From contig JAGYVD010000003.1 of the NCBI GenBank assembly GCA_021209875.1, positions 682,001 to 746,000 on the forward strand: DNA of 64,000 bases, written 5' to 3'. This document shows, piece after piece, positions 12,909 to 24,481 of this stretch (positions are counted from its first letter, which is position 1; each line of letters opens with the position of its first letter). Under the pieces are notes generated by a model that was not told the origin of the DNA, made no database searches, and saw only the letters and a list, made by a program, of their open reading frames with translations. The stretch comes from Rosellinia necatrix (lineage: Eukaryota; Ascomycota; Sordariomycetes; Xylariales; Xylariaceae). Made by a program: the position numbers and the translations under genes.

Positions 12909-13601
12909 ATGGCCCGACATATTTCCATCCTCATTACGGTCGTGGTGGCCGGATTCATATTACTCTCCTTCACCACGTCCGGCCTCGGTACCATCCGTAG
13001 TGCTCCAAATGTCATTCATGATGTAGACATTCCAAGAGACGCCAACTCGCAAGGAACCGCAGATTTTGGGGCCTTGTCAGGGAGCATTCTGGAGGGTGGT
13101 TCGATTGCCCCTAAACTCGAGAATGCGACCGCCAAGTATGTGTCTCCCATCTTGTCGCTTTCCCGGTGCATATCATCTCACGCTTGCCTGCCGTCCTGAG
13201 CCTGCATTTGGTTTACTAACTGCGCATGTCTAAACAGGGCCGAGCTTGGTCGCGCGAGCTGGAAACTCTTCCATACCATGATGGCTCGCTTTCCCGAGAA
13301 GCCTACCGAAGACGATTCCCTTGCGCTCAAGACTTATATCCAACTCTTTGCCCGATTATACCCGTGCGGTGACTGCGCCAGCCATTTCCAGAAGCTGATC
13401 AAGAAATTCCCTCCCCAAATCGGCTCGCGCAACTCCGCCGCAGGCTGGGCCTGCCACGTACATAATCAAGTGAACGAGAGGCTCGAGAAGCCCATATTTG
13501 ACTGTAACAATATCGGTGATTTCTACGACTGCGGATGTGGTGAGGATAAGAAGAAGACCGGTGAGGCCGAAACTCGCGACCCAACGTTGGATAAGGAATA
13601 A
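12909..13601 (+). CDS. ERV2: FAD-linked sulfhydryl oxidase ERV2 (ER thiol oxidase), 2 exons
   Basis: Erv2/ALR oxidases make disulfides and pass electrons via FAD to oxygen. Exon 1 is 12909-13135 and exon 2 13238-13601, with an intron bearing GTATGT, CTAAC and ACAG signals. The protein has 196 residues. A single N-terminal membrane anchor (about residues 6-24) points to ER-lumen placement rather than the mitochondrial Erv1 type. The Erv/ALR core starts at about residue 77 with GRASWKLFHTM. The active-site CxxC is YPCGDC (Cys119/Cys122), followed by a FAD-contacting segment with HVHNQVNERL. A C-terminal DCGCG supplies the second, shuttle-type cysteine pair. Size and order match fungal Erv2. It lies head to tail with the proteasome gene downstream. 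Confidence 0.93.
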
Positions 13602-14584
13602 GCTCTCGCTTGCTCAGGCAAACTATAAAAGCAGCATCGCTCTCGATGGGTCTTGGGATATTTCATAGCGAACCCACGCTGTAATTTGGGACACGGAGTT
13701 CCGGTGGTTAGATTGTACATTAAAGCGAACTTGTAGTTCGTGAAAACAGGCCTGTATATATCACCCAGCCAGTGGTCTCCTTTGGGATTGCAAAGGGCCG
13801 TTCTTTCCCCATGTCTTTCCCTACGTCTCTCTGCCTGTCTGCTGCGACTCGCAATAAGTCGGCGAGGTTTCAAGCAGCATACGTGTTGTTCTAGTATATG
13901 GCAGGACTAAATTTATAGGCGAGGTTAAGTATCGAGTCTTGGATGACCTCTTCACTACTCCTGGCGCAAAAAGAAAGGATTACCGAGATCAGGGAAATCA
14001 TAGTCATTTGCTGCCGAGAATCCTCCTAGCCACCTGCACCTTAAGTATGTATTCATGTAAGGGTTAAATTGCTAGTCCTGGCGTCATGCGATTGGGCATT
14101 ATATCTAGGTACTCACAGCGAAGTTCAAAAGGCGGCCATAAGGAATAATTAGAATAGTAAGTATCTTGACCAGTTGAATGGCAAGATACCTAGGTGGGTA
14201 CGTCGATATACCACGTGACTGGCTTGCTTTGTGGGGCAATGCCTGCCGCAAGGGCCAAACACAGTGGTGGAGAGTGGGTACTCCGCTGTACCAGTGTGAG
14301 GCTGCGCGTCTAAGCTGCCTGAGCTTGGCCGAGCTTGCTTGATGGCAGTCAATTTGATCGCACAGTAACCCGAAGCTCGTGATTGAGCTACCGTTTTCAA
14401 CCACCAACACCCAACAAACAACCCTCACCCGTTGCGGCAGTTTAGCCCCCGTTCATATATAAGTCTTGCCATATCGCCATTTTGGCATAAATCAAGATGG
14501 AGTTCACTACGACAGGTTCCTTGAACGAAGGTCCGTAGCGGGTTGCTGGAGCTCTGGTTGGACCCCTCTGCTCGGACCAAGCTG
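13602..14584. other. intergenic region with PRE3 promoter
   Basis: No gene is seen. A TATA-like element (tatataag) lies at about 14456-14463, roughly 125 bases before the PRE3 start. An alternative ATG at 14497 opens only a 13-codon frame, unless a weak intron (donor near 14531) joins it to PRE3. A CCTAGGTGGG element lies near 14189. Confidence 0.4.
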
Positions 14585-15518
14585 ATGATAATACAACCAG
14601 ACGGTATCCACGTGGATATGGAGAGACTGAAGAAAGGCGAGGTCAAGTAAGTTTGCAAGCATCAACCCGGAAACACGCAGCACTGACAATGTTCTGTTCC
14701 AGTCTAGGTACTTCGATGTGCGTAAAGCGTAGCGGGGTTCGAGATGGTGATCCTTCTAAAGTTGGGGACTGATAAGACGACAGTATGGCTGTAACATTCA
14801 AGGGCGGCGTTATCCTAGGTATGTCGAAGATGCTGTCTACAGACCGTATACTGTCAACATATTACTCACCATCCCAATCTACAGGCGCCGATTCCAGAAC
14901 CACCACCGGAGCATACATTGCAAATCGAGTCACCGATAAACTCACCCGCGTACACGATACGATCTGGTGCTGCCGATCCGGGTCGGCCGCCGATACACAA
15001 GCTGTCGCCGATATTGTACAGTACCAACTGGGCCTATTTGCGATGTGGAATGGCAGACCACCGACCACACAGACGGCCGCTGCCATCTTTCAGCAGGTCT
15101 GCTACTCTAACAAGGACCGATTAAGGTAAGGCCCGTCAGATTTTATATCTTACGGCTTGGGAGTTCGTTCTGCTACATATACTGATGACGATTCCTTCGT
15201 AGTGCGGGCCTAATCATCGCCGGCTGGGACGAGCGACATGGCGGGCAGGTTTACGCGATCCCACTAGGCGGCTCATTGCACAAACAAGCGTATTCAATTG
15301 GTGGTTCGGGTTCAACGTACATCTATGGCTACTGTGATGCCCACTGGAAAGAGGGCATGGAGGAACAGGAGGCGATCGACTTCGTCAAGGGCGCCCTACG
15401 CGAAGCTATCAAGTGGGATGGTAGCTCCGGTGGTGTCATCCGCATGGTGGTTCTCACGGAAAAGGGTGCTGATCGTCACCTATACTTGCCAGATGAGGAC
15501 TATAAGGTGCGGCATTAG
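14585..15518 (+). CDS. PRE3: 20S proteasome subunit beta-1 (PRE3/PSMB6 type), 5 exons
   Basis: This is the caspase-like (post-acidic) active subunit of the proteasome inner ring. Exons are 14585-14646, 14703-14717, 14784-14818, 14885-15125 and 15203-15518, giving 222 residues. All joins restore highly conserved sequence in frame, including a 15-nt micro-exon. The short propeptide ends in LKKGEV plus Leu-Gly, and the mature enzyme begins at the catalytic Thr of the GTS motif. Other landmarks are [44 protein letters not shown] and [12 protein letters not shown]. The start at 14585 gives the usual short propeptide; an extra upstream exon is possible. I see no perfect GGTGGCAAA proteasome control element nearby. 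This is an essential, conserved gene, so its intact frame shows that the base quality here is good. Confidence 0.95.
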
Positions 15519-16946
15519 ACAGTTGAGGATTAATGACGATAGAGACGAGAAATATTGGTAGATGATGGTTCGTTGCCAAAGTGACGCATCGAATCATCTG
15601 TACAATATAAAATTTCGGCGTGCTCTTCACCACCATTACAACCGATAAGCTGCATCACCGGCAATCGGCGCAGTGATGTATCGATTCCTCTAACAGGTAC
15701 ATACCTGCCCTCAGGGACCTCTTGTCCCTTCCCCCCTTCCCCCGTTTCTCCCATTCCTCATAGTTTCCCGCATCATGAAGTCTTGGCTGCATGCGCACGC
15801 CATCAGGCGGTGAACAACAGCCACGGTCGCCTATCCTCATATATGTAAGCGAACGGCCGTTCGCGCCCAATCATATTTGGGGACTCCCAAGCGCGGGACG
15901 CGATGGAAAATTCAGATAAGCAACCATCTGGGGAGGCGAGGTAGGTATTTGGGAAACTGAATACTAAAACTAGGTTGTTAAAAGAAGAGGGGCGCTTGTA
16001 CAATACCGGTGATGATAGTGTACACAACATGACATATGGCGATGTGACCACTGACACTGACTGGGTACTACGTATGTGTTACCTAGAGGCACCGATGACA
16101 TAATGCATAAAGGCAGCACGACCAAAGCTGGTCAATGCCTCCTCGTACCTCTCCGCACATACGTTCCCAGTGGGGACCGCCAATAAGATGTTGATGACTG
16201 CCGGTACCTACCAAGGCTTTGGGAAATACGAAATACGCCAAGCAATTGCGGAAGCGCAAGCGGATTGTCACTGACCTTACGTCAGTCAGTGTCGAGATCA
16301 ACAATAACTTGTACGGTAGATACCCGACCAAAAATGCAACTCGGTTCACTATCTCGAGGCGTATGGGGGTTTTTTTCTCGCCGTGCATTTTGTCTGCCGG
16401 ATCGCCGGGCGCACCACTTACGGGATCATGAGATCTCGGTTTCATGCCTTAGTGTACCTGCCTGGCCTTGTGCATGTGGATGCGGAGAGGGGAGGTTGAT
16501 TTCACCCACATCTCGAACCCCCCGTATCCATATGTATGTACGTATGTGTCCATCTTATGCTAACAGGACATCATCGAGCCCCATCAGGCAGACGCCCCCC
16601 ATCCGGCGGGCCCGCAAAAGCTTGTTCTTGGAAATCGACCCTCTCTCTCGTGTAGTGTATGGTTCAATGGGAAGATACGACGCTGTAGCACTTCAGAGCC
16701 TCTGTTGTTAATTTCGAGACACCTCCCCGCCGAGGCGTAGACAGTGTTCTGCCTTCACATGCTTCGGCGCACTAGTTATTCGATGGTTAGCCCCAGCACT
16801 ACAGAGCCTGACTAGGCTAGGTAGGTGGGCGGTGGCCGAACAACTAGTTAACGGGTGGCAAGGACCCTGAATCGCGAATGTGGGTATACACTAGAAGAGC
16901 CTCGAGATGGAGCTAACGGAAAGCAGCCCACCTAGACCGAGACCAC

Positions 16947-16989
16947 ACCTATATTTGCACCTATATTTGCACCTATATATTTGCACCCA
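16947..16989. repeat. short tandem repeat, 12-14 bp unit x3
   Basis: The unit CACCTATATTTG is repeated three times, the last copy with an extra AT pair. It lies in non-coding DNA, with no evident function. Confidence 0.8.
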
Positions 16990-17670
16990 TGTGCACTAGG
17001 CACTAGATATGAACTCTTGGCGCGAGAATTCGGCCTTGGCCAGGCTATTTCTCCCCTCATTCCATCTCAACACCACACATTTTCCGGCCCTTCCCCCCAT
17101 TAAATACATTCCAGTGTCAGTGTAGGCACCTAGCCAATGCATCATGCTTGTAAATCAAATATGGATGCACAACCGCCTACCTAGCATAGCGCTCATTGTT
17201 TACTTGATAGATGGCTGTTTGGGACGGATGTGGTCACAGAACGACGTCGACGTCAGGCCGCATACCTTTAGGGTTGCTACCTATTGATCTATTATGTATA
17301 GAGCAGGTCATATGGTAGATTTTAGCATGAAGCCGACAGAAGAACAAGGCTAATTGGGGCATAAACTGTGTCAAACGGAGGAAATAATCAAACTAAGTGG
17401 AGATCCGGGCCGTGTAAAAATCTTGCACGGGCGGCCGGTTGAGGTGGGCAAGCGGAAAAGTGACTCGCGGTTGTATCTGTACCCGTGCCTGATTTACGTT
17501 AACTCACACATGCATGGGCGACCCTACCTCTTACTATTATTGAATGGGGAAGGCCACAACCGGTAACTGTGTTACTTTGAAGATGGCGGTGCCACCGAGG
17601 GTACGTAAGCGTGCAGAATATTGTGCAGAAATATCATGAACGGTATTACTTTTCTTACCCACCAAACAGG

Positions 17671-17709
17671 CAACTACTCAGGTAACAACTACTCAGGTAA
17701 CAACTACTC
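17671..17709. repeat. 15-bp tandem repeat, about 2.6 copies
   Basis: The unit CAACTACTCAGGTAA occurs at 17671-17685 and 17686-17700, with a partial third copy to 17709. It is intergenic. Confidence 0.85.
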
Positions 17710-20647
17710 GGAGGTGGCTCTCGTGGGCTAGCTAGCGACTACCTACTTCTAAGTAGCAATGAGCCAGAATGTTGTGTGGGCGGAACCCAAGGGACACCGC
17801 GGATCAAACGATGAATTTTAGTTCACTACCTTGCGAATTTTAAGCATATGACAGACAACCTTACCGTACCTGTCAGAACTATCGTAGTCAGAATGCCGTA
17901 AAAAACCGGTTAGTAGTAGATCGACAACCTCATCAAGAGGATAAATCGACATGTTTAGTTGCATGTGTAAGTTCATACAAACCGTCCAATCAGTTGGCTC
18001 ACCTTTCATCGAGGTCACCGCTAGTCAATGCGCCGCCGGTATGGGCCCTGTTGGTGTAAGAGGCCGTTCTTTTTTAGCAGCGGACGCACCACACAAAGTC
18101 TCTCGATTCTTCCGGGATAGCGCAACCCCATGCGCCATTAACGCTACGAAAACGGGCGCCGCGAAAACGGCTGCCACGAACCCGAGAACCATGGGTGGAC
18201 GGCGAGCACGATCGGCCTCGTGAAAATGCAATCAATCCAGGTTCGCCGTAGGGCGGTACTACAAGGAAAGTAAACCGGAGAAAGCCGACAAATGTTCGAA
18301 AAGGCTGGCCTCTTGTCTGCGCCAGCCAGGACAGGGCTGCGGACGGCTTATTATAGGCCACCCCCCCAAAACACGTGCGGACACTTGCAGCCCGAAGTGG
18401 ATTTTTGGGAATCTTGGATAGGCACTCTTGCTGTGTCTGGACCCATCTCCCGATAGGCTGTGTATGCTGGACGGGGGAGAGGACGGACAGCTTGAATCAG
18501 GCTCTGGCTCGTCAGTGGTCTAGGAACACGTCAACGGGCCATCAAGTTTCCATTCACTCCCACCCCCTCAGCTCCTCCAACGACTGACTGCACGTGCGCG
18601 CGATCCGCGCTGTCCTATCTCCAGAGTTGCTTGATATGCCTGGGTGTGTTGAGCTTATGTTGTTATTCTCCTGGCCCGGTCGCACGGCGTAATTCCGATA
18701 AGTAGTAGTCGCGGTCGCACCGGGCTTCTCTTGGTATTCTCTGTCCTTTCGATTGTTTCATGTTTTACTGGGACTTTACGAGGTTGCCGTGACCCTTTCA
18801 TCTCGCCCGTCGTTTCTCATTCGTCTTCCAGTGACTGGGGAGGCGATAAGGAGATTTGCATGCGCGCCGGCCAGAGAGAGGAGGGATCTTGGTACATTGT
18901 TTTGCCGCCGATAGATTTATTTGGACCCGTCTTCATTCTACCTACCTTATGTCATAGGTATCTGTGCTCTCTCGCCGCCACCGCAGCCCGCACAAGCCTG
19001 TTCGCAAGACACTACGAACTCACTAGCCGCCGTCTGTCCTTGTCCAGTCCTGTTACGGTAACTATCTCCTGTTATCTACTGTGGTGTTTATGGGAAGACA
19101 AGGACAAGTACTTAATGTACCATATAGTAGGTAGGTATATAGTTATTCGGTGCCTACAGACACTTAGTTCTCCAGGCATACAAGGTACCTCCCCCCTGCC
19201 CACCAAAGTACCCACCCTACCTATACAGTATTGACAGGGTGCCCACTTTATTTAGTGCCCTTTTACGGTCCTTCAGGCACCCGCACCCCTGCTACGTCGT
19301 CTCATTAGCACCTCCAGCTTCTCTGCGCAGTCGCCGCCGCCACCTTCTGCAAATCAAATCCACCGGGGAGGCCAGCCAACTCTAACTCTATTCTTCCTTT
19401 GCTCTTCCTTCTCCCCTTCGATACCTCTTTTTGTAAACACGGCCTCTCGTCGGAGCCACATCATTAAAACCCGACCGCAATACGGAATTCTCCCTATTGA
19501 CGTCGTCTGGCACGGCGAAGTCGCACGCATCCCTCCCGCGTCGACGTCCCTCCAACCAGACGCCGGTCGCAACACCCCCGCCTGTGCTGTGTTGTCATCA
19601 ATCAATCAATCGGCGCCCAAGACCTGGAATATTGGCAGGGTCCGATTGACTGCGAGGCGACCATTCATCCCACCGTCGTGTCCGACCTCGCGCGCGCACG
19701 CCAGCAGCCAACAGCCATCATCACCGTCGTCGTCATCATCACCATCATCATCATCCTTCTCCTCTTCTCCTTCTCCCTCTCCCTCTCCCTCTCCCTCCTT
19801 CCCCTCCTCCTTATACCCGCAACTGACTTCGCTGTCACTGCGCCCGCATCTGAGTCCAATCTTGAAATACTAGGTTGCCTCTGTGTCTGCATCTGCCAGT
19901 GGTCTACATCGGCACTAGCTGGGAAAAGCGCATCTGCAAATGCCAGTCGCCTTATCAGCGTCTGGAACCCAACTCTAATACGGGTAAGCTGCCTCTATAT
20001 TTACTACCTATTCTCTTGTCTACTGTGCAACGTCATCAAGTCGTACTTGGAGCCTCCATCGCGCGGTCGACCCATTAATCCTAACGCTATGGGCTTCCTT
20101 ACCGCTTTCCCCTTTTCCGTTGTGATGATCTCGTCTCAAGTGCGTGCAAGTGAGAATGCTGGTTTGATGTGGTGAACTCTGCAATGTGGTCGCGTCGCCG
20201 TGACGACCGTGCGGCCGACAACGGGCCAACAGCGCGCCAAAATCCTAACGGCCACCTTGCATCCTTATATACCCTCTGCTGCTTGCTCCGTGTCTCCGTC
20301 ATTGGTGCGGGCGGGAAGGCGAGAAGTTACCGTCTTCCAACCCCGTCATCATCATTATCACCCCACGCCGAAGTTGATCATGTTCCTCAGCTTCGGTGAT
20401 ACAAGTGAGCGTACCGTCTGGCGCCACCCTCGCCATCTTGTGCGAGAAAGCACGTCAAATTACTTGCGTTGCTTTTCGCATGGCGTGGCCTAACTTATTG
20501 CGACTACCCAAGTCGTAGTTAGGCCTGAGCCGCTTTGTCATACTACGTTTGCACTATTTGGGACCGGGGCATCCTCACTAACATGGCATCAAATTTCCCA
20601 GGTTTTTTAATATACCCTCCTACCGATATTCGTTAAGGGACGGTGCT

Positions 20648-22176
20648 ATGGCGGCAGTCGTTAATGACTTCCCCACGGATCGTTCACGATTCCACAATAT
20701 GATAACGTCACCGAGGTTACAGCACGAGCATTCTAACGCTCGTGACTCTCCTTATCGTCCCGAATATAATAATCGGCCGCGTGACGCAGCTTCGCATAAG
20801 ACACGTTCCCCAGCCCCCCCGGCGTACCCGCGGTCAGCCACACCGTCGAAACGGCCTTGGGATGGTACGGAAGTTGCTATTGACCAGAAGCAGTTGTCAT
20901 CAACGGGCGACATCTCGCGGTTTCCTTCGCCGCCTGATTCGTCCTCGTCACGGCCGCCTTCTGTTCGTGGAACAACACAGGACACGAATACCTTCGCAAG
21001 CTATATGGCATCTGATACACAGCATGTTGCGCCCGGAGTTGTCCCAGCTACCACGACAGCAAGGCAACAGCCATCTCCTGAGTCTCATAGCTCGGATTCC
21101 CCAACCGCAGACTCTCCGGCTTACAACGCCTCGGCCCCGCAACGCGGCCATACAGTCGTGGTCCGTGACCTAGCTCATATCCAAAGTCTCGCAAGAGCCG
21201 ATCTTATGAATGGTGGTAACGGACCCGGTATCTTGAATGATCCACCCCTTCAAGCTATGAAATATGAAATCAGTGGCATGCCTATCGGAGACATCATCGA
21301 GATGGTGGCTGCACTTTTAACCAAAATCACTACCACAAATGATCTACAACACGATGCATTGCATAGAAACGCGACACATCAACAAACGGCCGCCAACCAT
21401 AACAATGATGGCCCTTCAATGAGCCCGCTAAGTAGCTCCGTCTTGGCTTTCCACGGGAAAAATGTTCCCGCGATCACGATACTGAGTTACTTGAGCCGAA
21501 TTCATAAATATTGCCCCACGACTTATGAGGTTTTCCTGAGTTTGCTTGTGTATTTCGACCGGATGACGGAACGAGTCAACAACCTAGTAGTGGAAGCGGA
21601 GGAAACGAGGCGGCAACTTCGGTCGCAGCAGGCACGTCAACCACAGGCACGTCAACCACAGGCACGTCAACCACAGGCTACGTCATCAAGCGACGCCTCC
21701 CCCGTCAAGAAGCCAGACACCGAAATGCGAGACGCAAGTGGTGATGAGGCGTATCCCGATCTTGTGGACGATGACGACGAAGAGGTAAATGCAGAGAACA
21801 GGGCAGAACTATCCACGTCTCCGGCTACATACTTCGTCGTGGACAGCTTTAACATCCATCGATTGATTATTGCCGGAGTTACTTGTGCAAGCAAGTTCTT
21901 CTCGGACGTCTTTTACACCAACTCCCGATATGCCAAGGTACGCGAAACGAATCATATCATGATACTCACTACACGGAGCAAATAACTAACCGAAATCAGG
22001 TCGGCGGCTTGCCTCTTGCTGAACTAAACCACCTTGAACTCCAATTTCTGCTTCTTAACGACTTTCGACTCTGTGTACCTGTGGAAGACTTAGAAGCGTA
22101 CGCCACCATGCTTGTTGAATTTTACGCTCGCGAAGTTGTCGCCCAACGCTCGCGTCCCACTGCGGGGACTGATTGA
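20648..22176 (+). CDS. PHO80/PREG-like cyclin, 2 exons
   Basis: This is a regulatory cyclin of the Pho80 family (partner of a Pho85-type kinase; in Neurospora the homologue PREG controls phosphate signalling). Exon 1 is 20648-21937 and exon 2 22000-22176, with an intron carrying GTACGC, CTAAC and ATCAG, giving 488 residues. The first 200 residues are disordered, rich in Ser, Pro and Arg. The cyclin core starts near residue 208 with ISGMPIGDIIEMVAALLTKI and continues through FHGKNVPAITILSYLSRIHKYCP, FLSLLVYFDRMTERV, HRLIIAGVTCASKFFSDVFYTN and, after the intron, LPLAELNHLELQFLLLNDFRL. An insertion inside the core holds a QARQP tandem repeat (15 bp x3, about 21628-21676), then acidic residues. 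The start is the first ATG of the frame. Exact paralogue (phosphate, glycogen or cell-cycle cyclin) is not settled by sequence. Confidence 0.88.
21628..21676 (+). repeat. in-frame 15-bp tandem repeat in the cyclin gene
   Basis: Three copies of CAGGCACGTCAACCA encode QARQP repeats within a charged insertion between cyclin helices. Copy number is likely to vary between strains. Confidence 0.8.
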
Positions 22177-22951
22177 GCCGACAAATGGGAGGATTCCTCA
22201 CGATGCTCGGGTAGCTTTAGAACGCTACTACATGCGGCCTATACGACAAACCATTATTAATCGACCTAATAACACACTTTTCGTCGCCCTAGAGGGCTCC
22301 GAGCCCCCTCGCCACGCGAAAGGGGGTGCTTAATCGACGGCCCGACAGAATGAGAGACTGGCTTTGACCGGGATTAGAACGCATGGTTCGAGCCGCTGGC
22401 ACTTAGACTGGACCAGCGGTGGACCTTTTTACTTTTATGGCGAGGATGAATTGCGATATGTTTTTGTAGAGCCGTCCTCGGTTTTGTTTGATACCCGGAT
22501 AGATTTCCTTTCGGGCCCGGAATTCTACACCATTGATATGATAATGATGTGTGCGTTCGTGCTACGGGGTTTCTTAATGAACATGGATTTCTCACGCTCG
22601 GGTTCGGTATCGGTAAATAACTCGAAAGGTTGGGTAGGTAGGAAGAGTATAGCTGAATAAAGCGGTTCAATTAGTGAATAGATCAAAGCAGTCACCCATG
22701 GACACAAATCCGGCATGTGTGGCGTGAGTAATTACAGACCAAGATTACGTCGGACCACCGAGAACTCCCTTTCGCTACACTACGTACCTACATACTACGC
22801 ACATGCACAGTTGTATTCTATTATCGAGATTTTGCATTTAGAGTATTACCCAAGTCCCTCCATAATTCCGAAATACCTTCCACCGGAGGGAGTGCCCAAC
22901 GAGCACATGCGCTCGTTTTCCTCACCTCACATGATAATCCACCGCCAGGCG
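22177..22951. other. intergenic region between cyclin and monooxygenase
   Basis: One frame (about 22382-22660) is open but shows no domain or homologous motif I recognise. A tRNA T-loop-like string near 22372-22390 lacks a matching acceptor stem. I call no gene. Confidence 0.35.
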
Positions 22952-24431
22952 ATGACGAAGAGCGTGTGCATCATTGGTACGTCTCAGAAAGTTCTTTCCG
23001 AACCTATAACGTATCTAACAGATCCATCTAGGTGCCGGGCCATCCGGCCTAGTAGCGGCGAAGACTCTTTTACACGATGCCGCCCCGGGGTCGTTCGACG
23101 TCACCGTATTTGACTCACAACATAATATAGGAGGCTTGTGGCCTACACACAAGAAAGACAATTCTCGTCTTACCCATCCTTTGATGGTTGCCAATCAAAG
23201 CAAGCATACGGTTCAGTTTAGTGATCTAGCCTGGCGTGACTCCGATCCCAACTTCCCCAAGGCATGGCAAATCGGCCGGTATCTGGAGCGTTACTCGAAG
23301 CAGTACGGGGGCGCGGATATCCGGTTGGGCCATAAGGTGCTCAAGACGGAACTGCAAGACGGCGGTTCGTGGGAGGTGCAGACAGACTCTGGAAAGGGGA
23401 CTGAGACCAGCATCTTCGACTATTTGGTAGTGGCTACAGGCTTCTTCGGAAGCCCCCTGTGGCCGGAGGATATTCCCAGAGAAGGAGAAGTGCCCATCAT
23501 CCACAGTAGTCAATACCGGGATATCGAGACCCTCTTGTCAAATGCCACCAGTACTAATGACAAGATACTCGTTATCGGCGGACAGATGTCCGGGGTTGAG
23601 ATTGCTGGTACCATCGCAACTCATCTCTCCTCTCTCATTCATTCACCAGGTGACAAGGCCATCCAGAACGCCGAACGGTTCACTATACATCACGTGGCAC
23701 AAAACCCAGCATGGACAGTCCCTCTCTTTACATCGGCCAATGTAGGCTCCCTCCGTACCCTTAGTTACCTTCTTACGGCTATTGTTGACTACCAGTACAG
23801 CCTGGTGCCCCGGCACCTTCCTTTCTACCATGTGACTTGCCGTCGTACAATCTGGCCTTGCGCCCTCGCCCCTTAGTCGACAGCCAGGGGCACATTACTG
23901 TTGAGGCGGCACGCAAATCCAATTCAATCTACCAAACAGTTTTAGGCACGGATCAGTCGGTTTTCTCACCAGAGACTACGATTGGCGGGGAACTTCTTGA
24001 TAAGCCGCCATTCCTTGCTGTTAGCATGCATTATATGGATTTCGTACGATCCGCGCTTGTCAAAATCCATAGAGGTCGGCTGTCAAATATCGAAGGAACC
24101 ACCGCTACAATATCATCACAGAGCGGTATGGAATCAATATCTGGCGTTGCGGCTATAGTTATCGCAACCGGATACGATCCTTCACCATCAGTATCCTTTC
24201 TCCCCCCATCCGTCCTGAAGACACTTTCTCACTCCACAACGCACCCAAACCTTCCCGTCGCACTAGCATTCCACGGGACACACCATCCGACCCTACCGAC
24301 GCTCGGGTTCGTGGGCTTCTACCGGTCCCCTTACTGGGGGGTCATGGAAATGCAAGCGCGCTTCGTCACCCGACTGTTTCAAGAGCACGCGGGGATGAAC
24401 GGCGCGGCTCGCCCACCACCACCATCACCAC

Positions 24432-24481
<50 letters not shown>

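Larger units (their letters stand above)
15519..20647. other. 5-kb gene-free region with long TC-rich leader of the cyclin gene
   Basis: I find no gene. The region has short tandem repeats (16947-16989 and 17671-17709), scattered TAGG/CCTA clusters (16200s, 16810s, 17170s, 17730s, 18950s, 19130s) and, from about 18600 onward, pyrimidine-rich DNA with a CTC/TCC and ATC microsatellite near 19720-19810. The last 2 kb resembles the promoter and long 5' leader usual for fungal regulatory genes. Frames of 60-167 codons here are low-complexity (runs of Ser/Leu/Ile) and overlap, so I do not call them. Confidence 0.4.

Noticed and set aside
19678..20175. 165-codon frame with hydrophobic runs (possible membrane protein)
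   Set aside because: The hydrophobic run is a translation of an ATC/TCC microsatellite; no conserved residues and no plausible context.
22360..22450. tRNA-like string with GGTTCGAGCC and GGGATTAGAAC
   Set aside because: No acceptor stem or consistent A and B boxes on either strand.
23742..23840. Frameshift in the flavin monooxygenase between PAWTVPLF and LPSYNLALRP
   Set aside because: A normal 59-nt intron (23742-23800) restores the frame into APSFLPCDLPSYNLA, matching the family, so no frameshift is needed.
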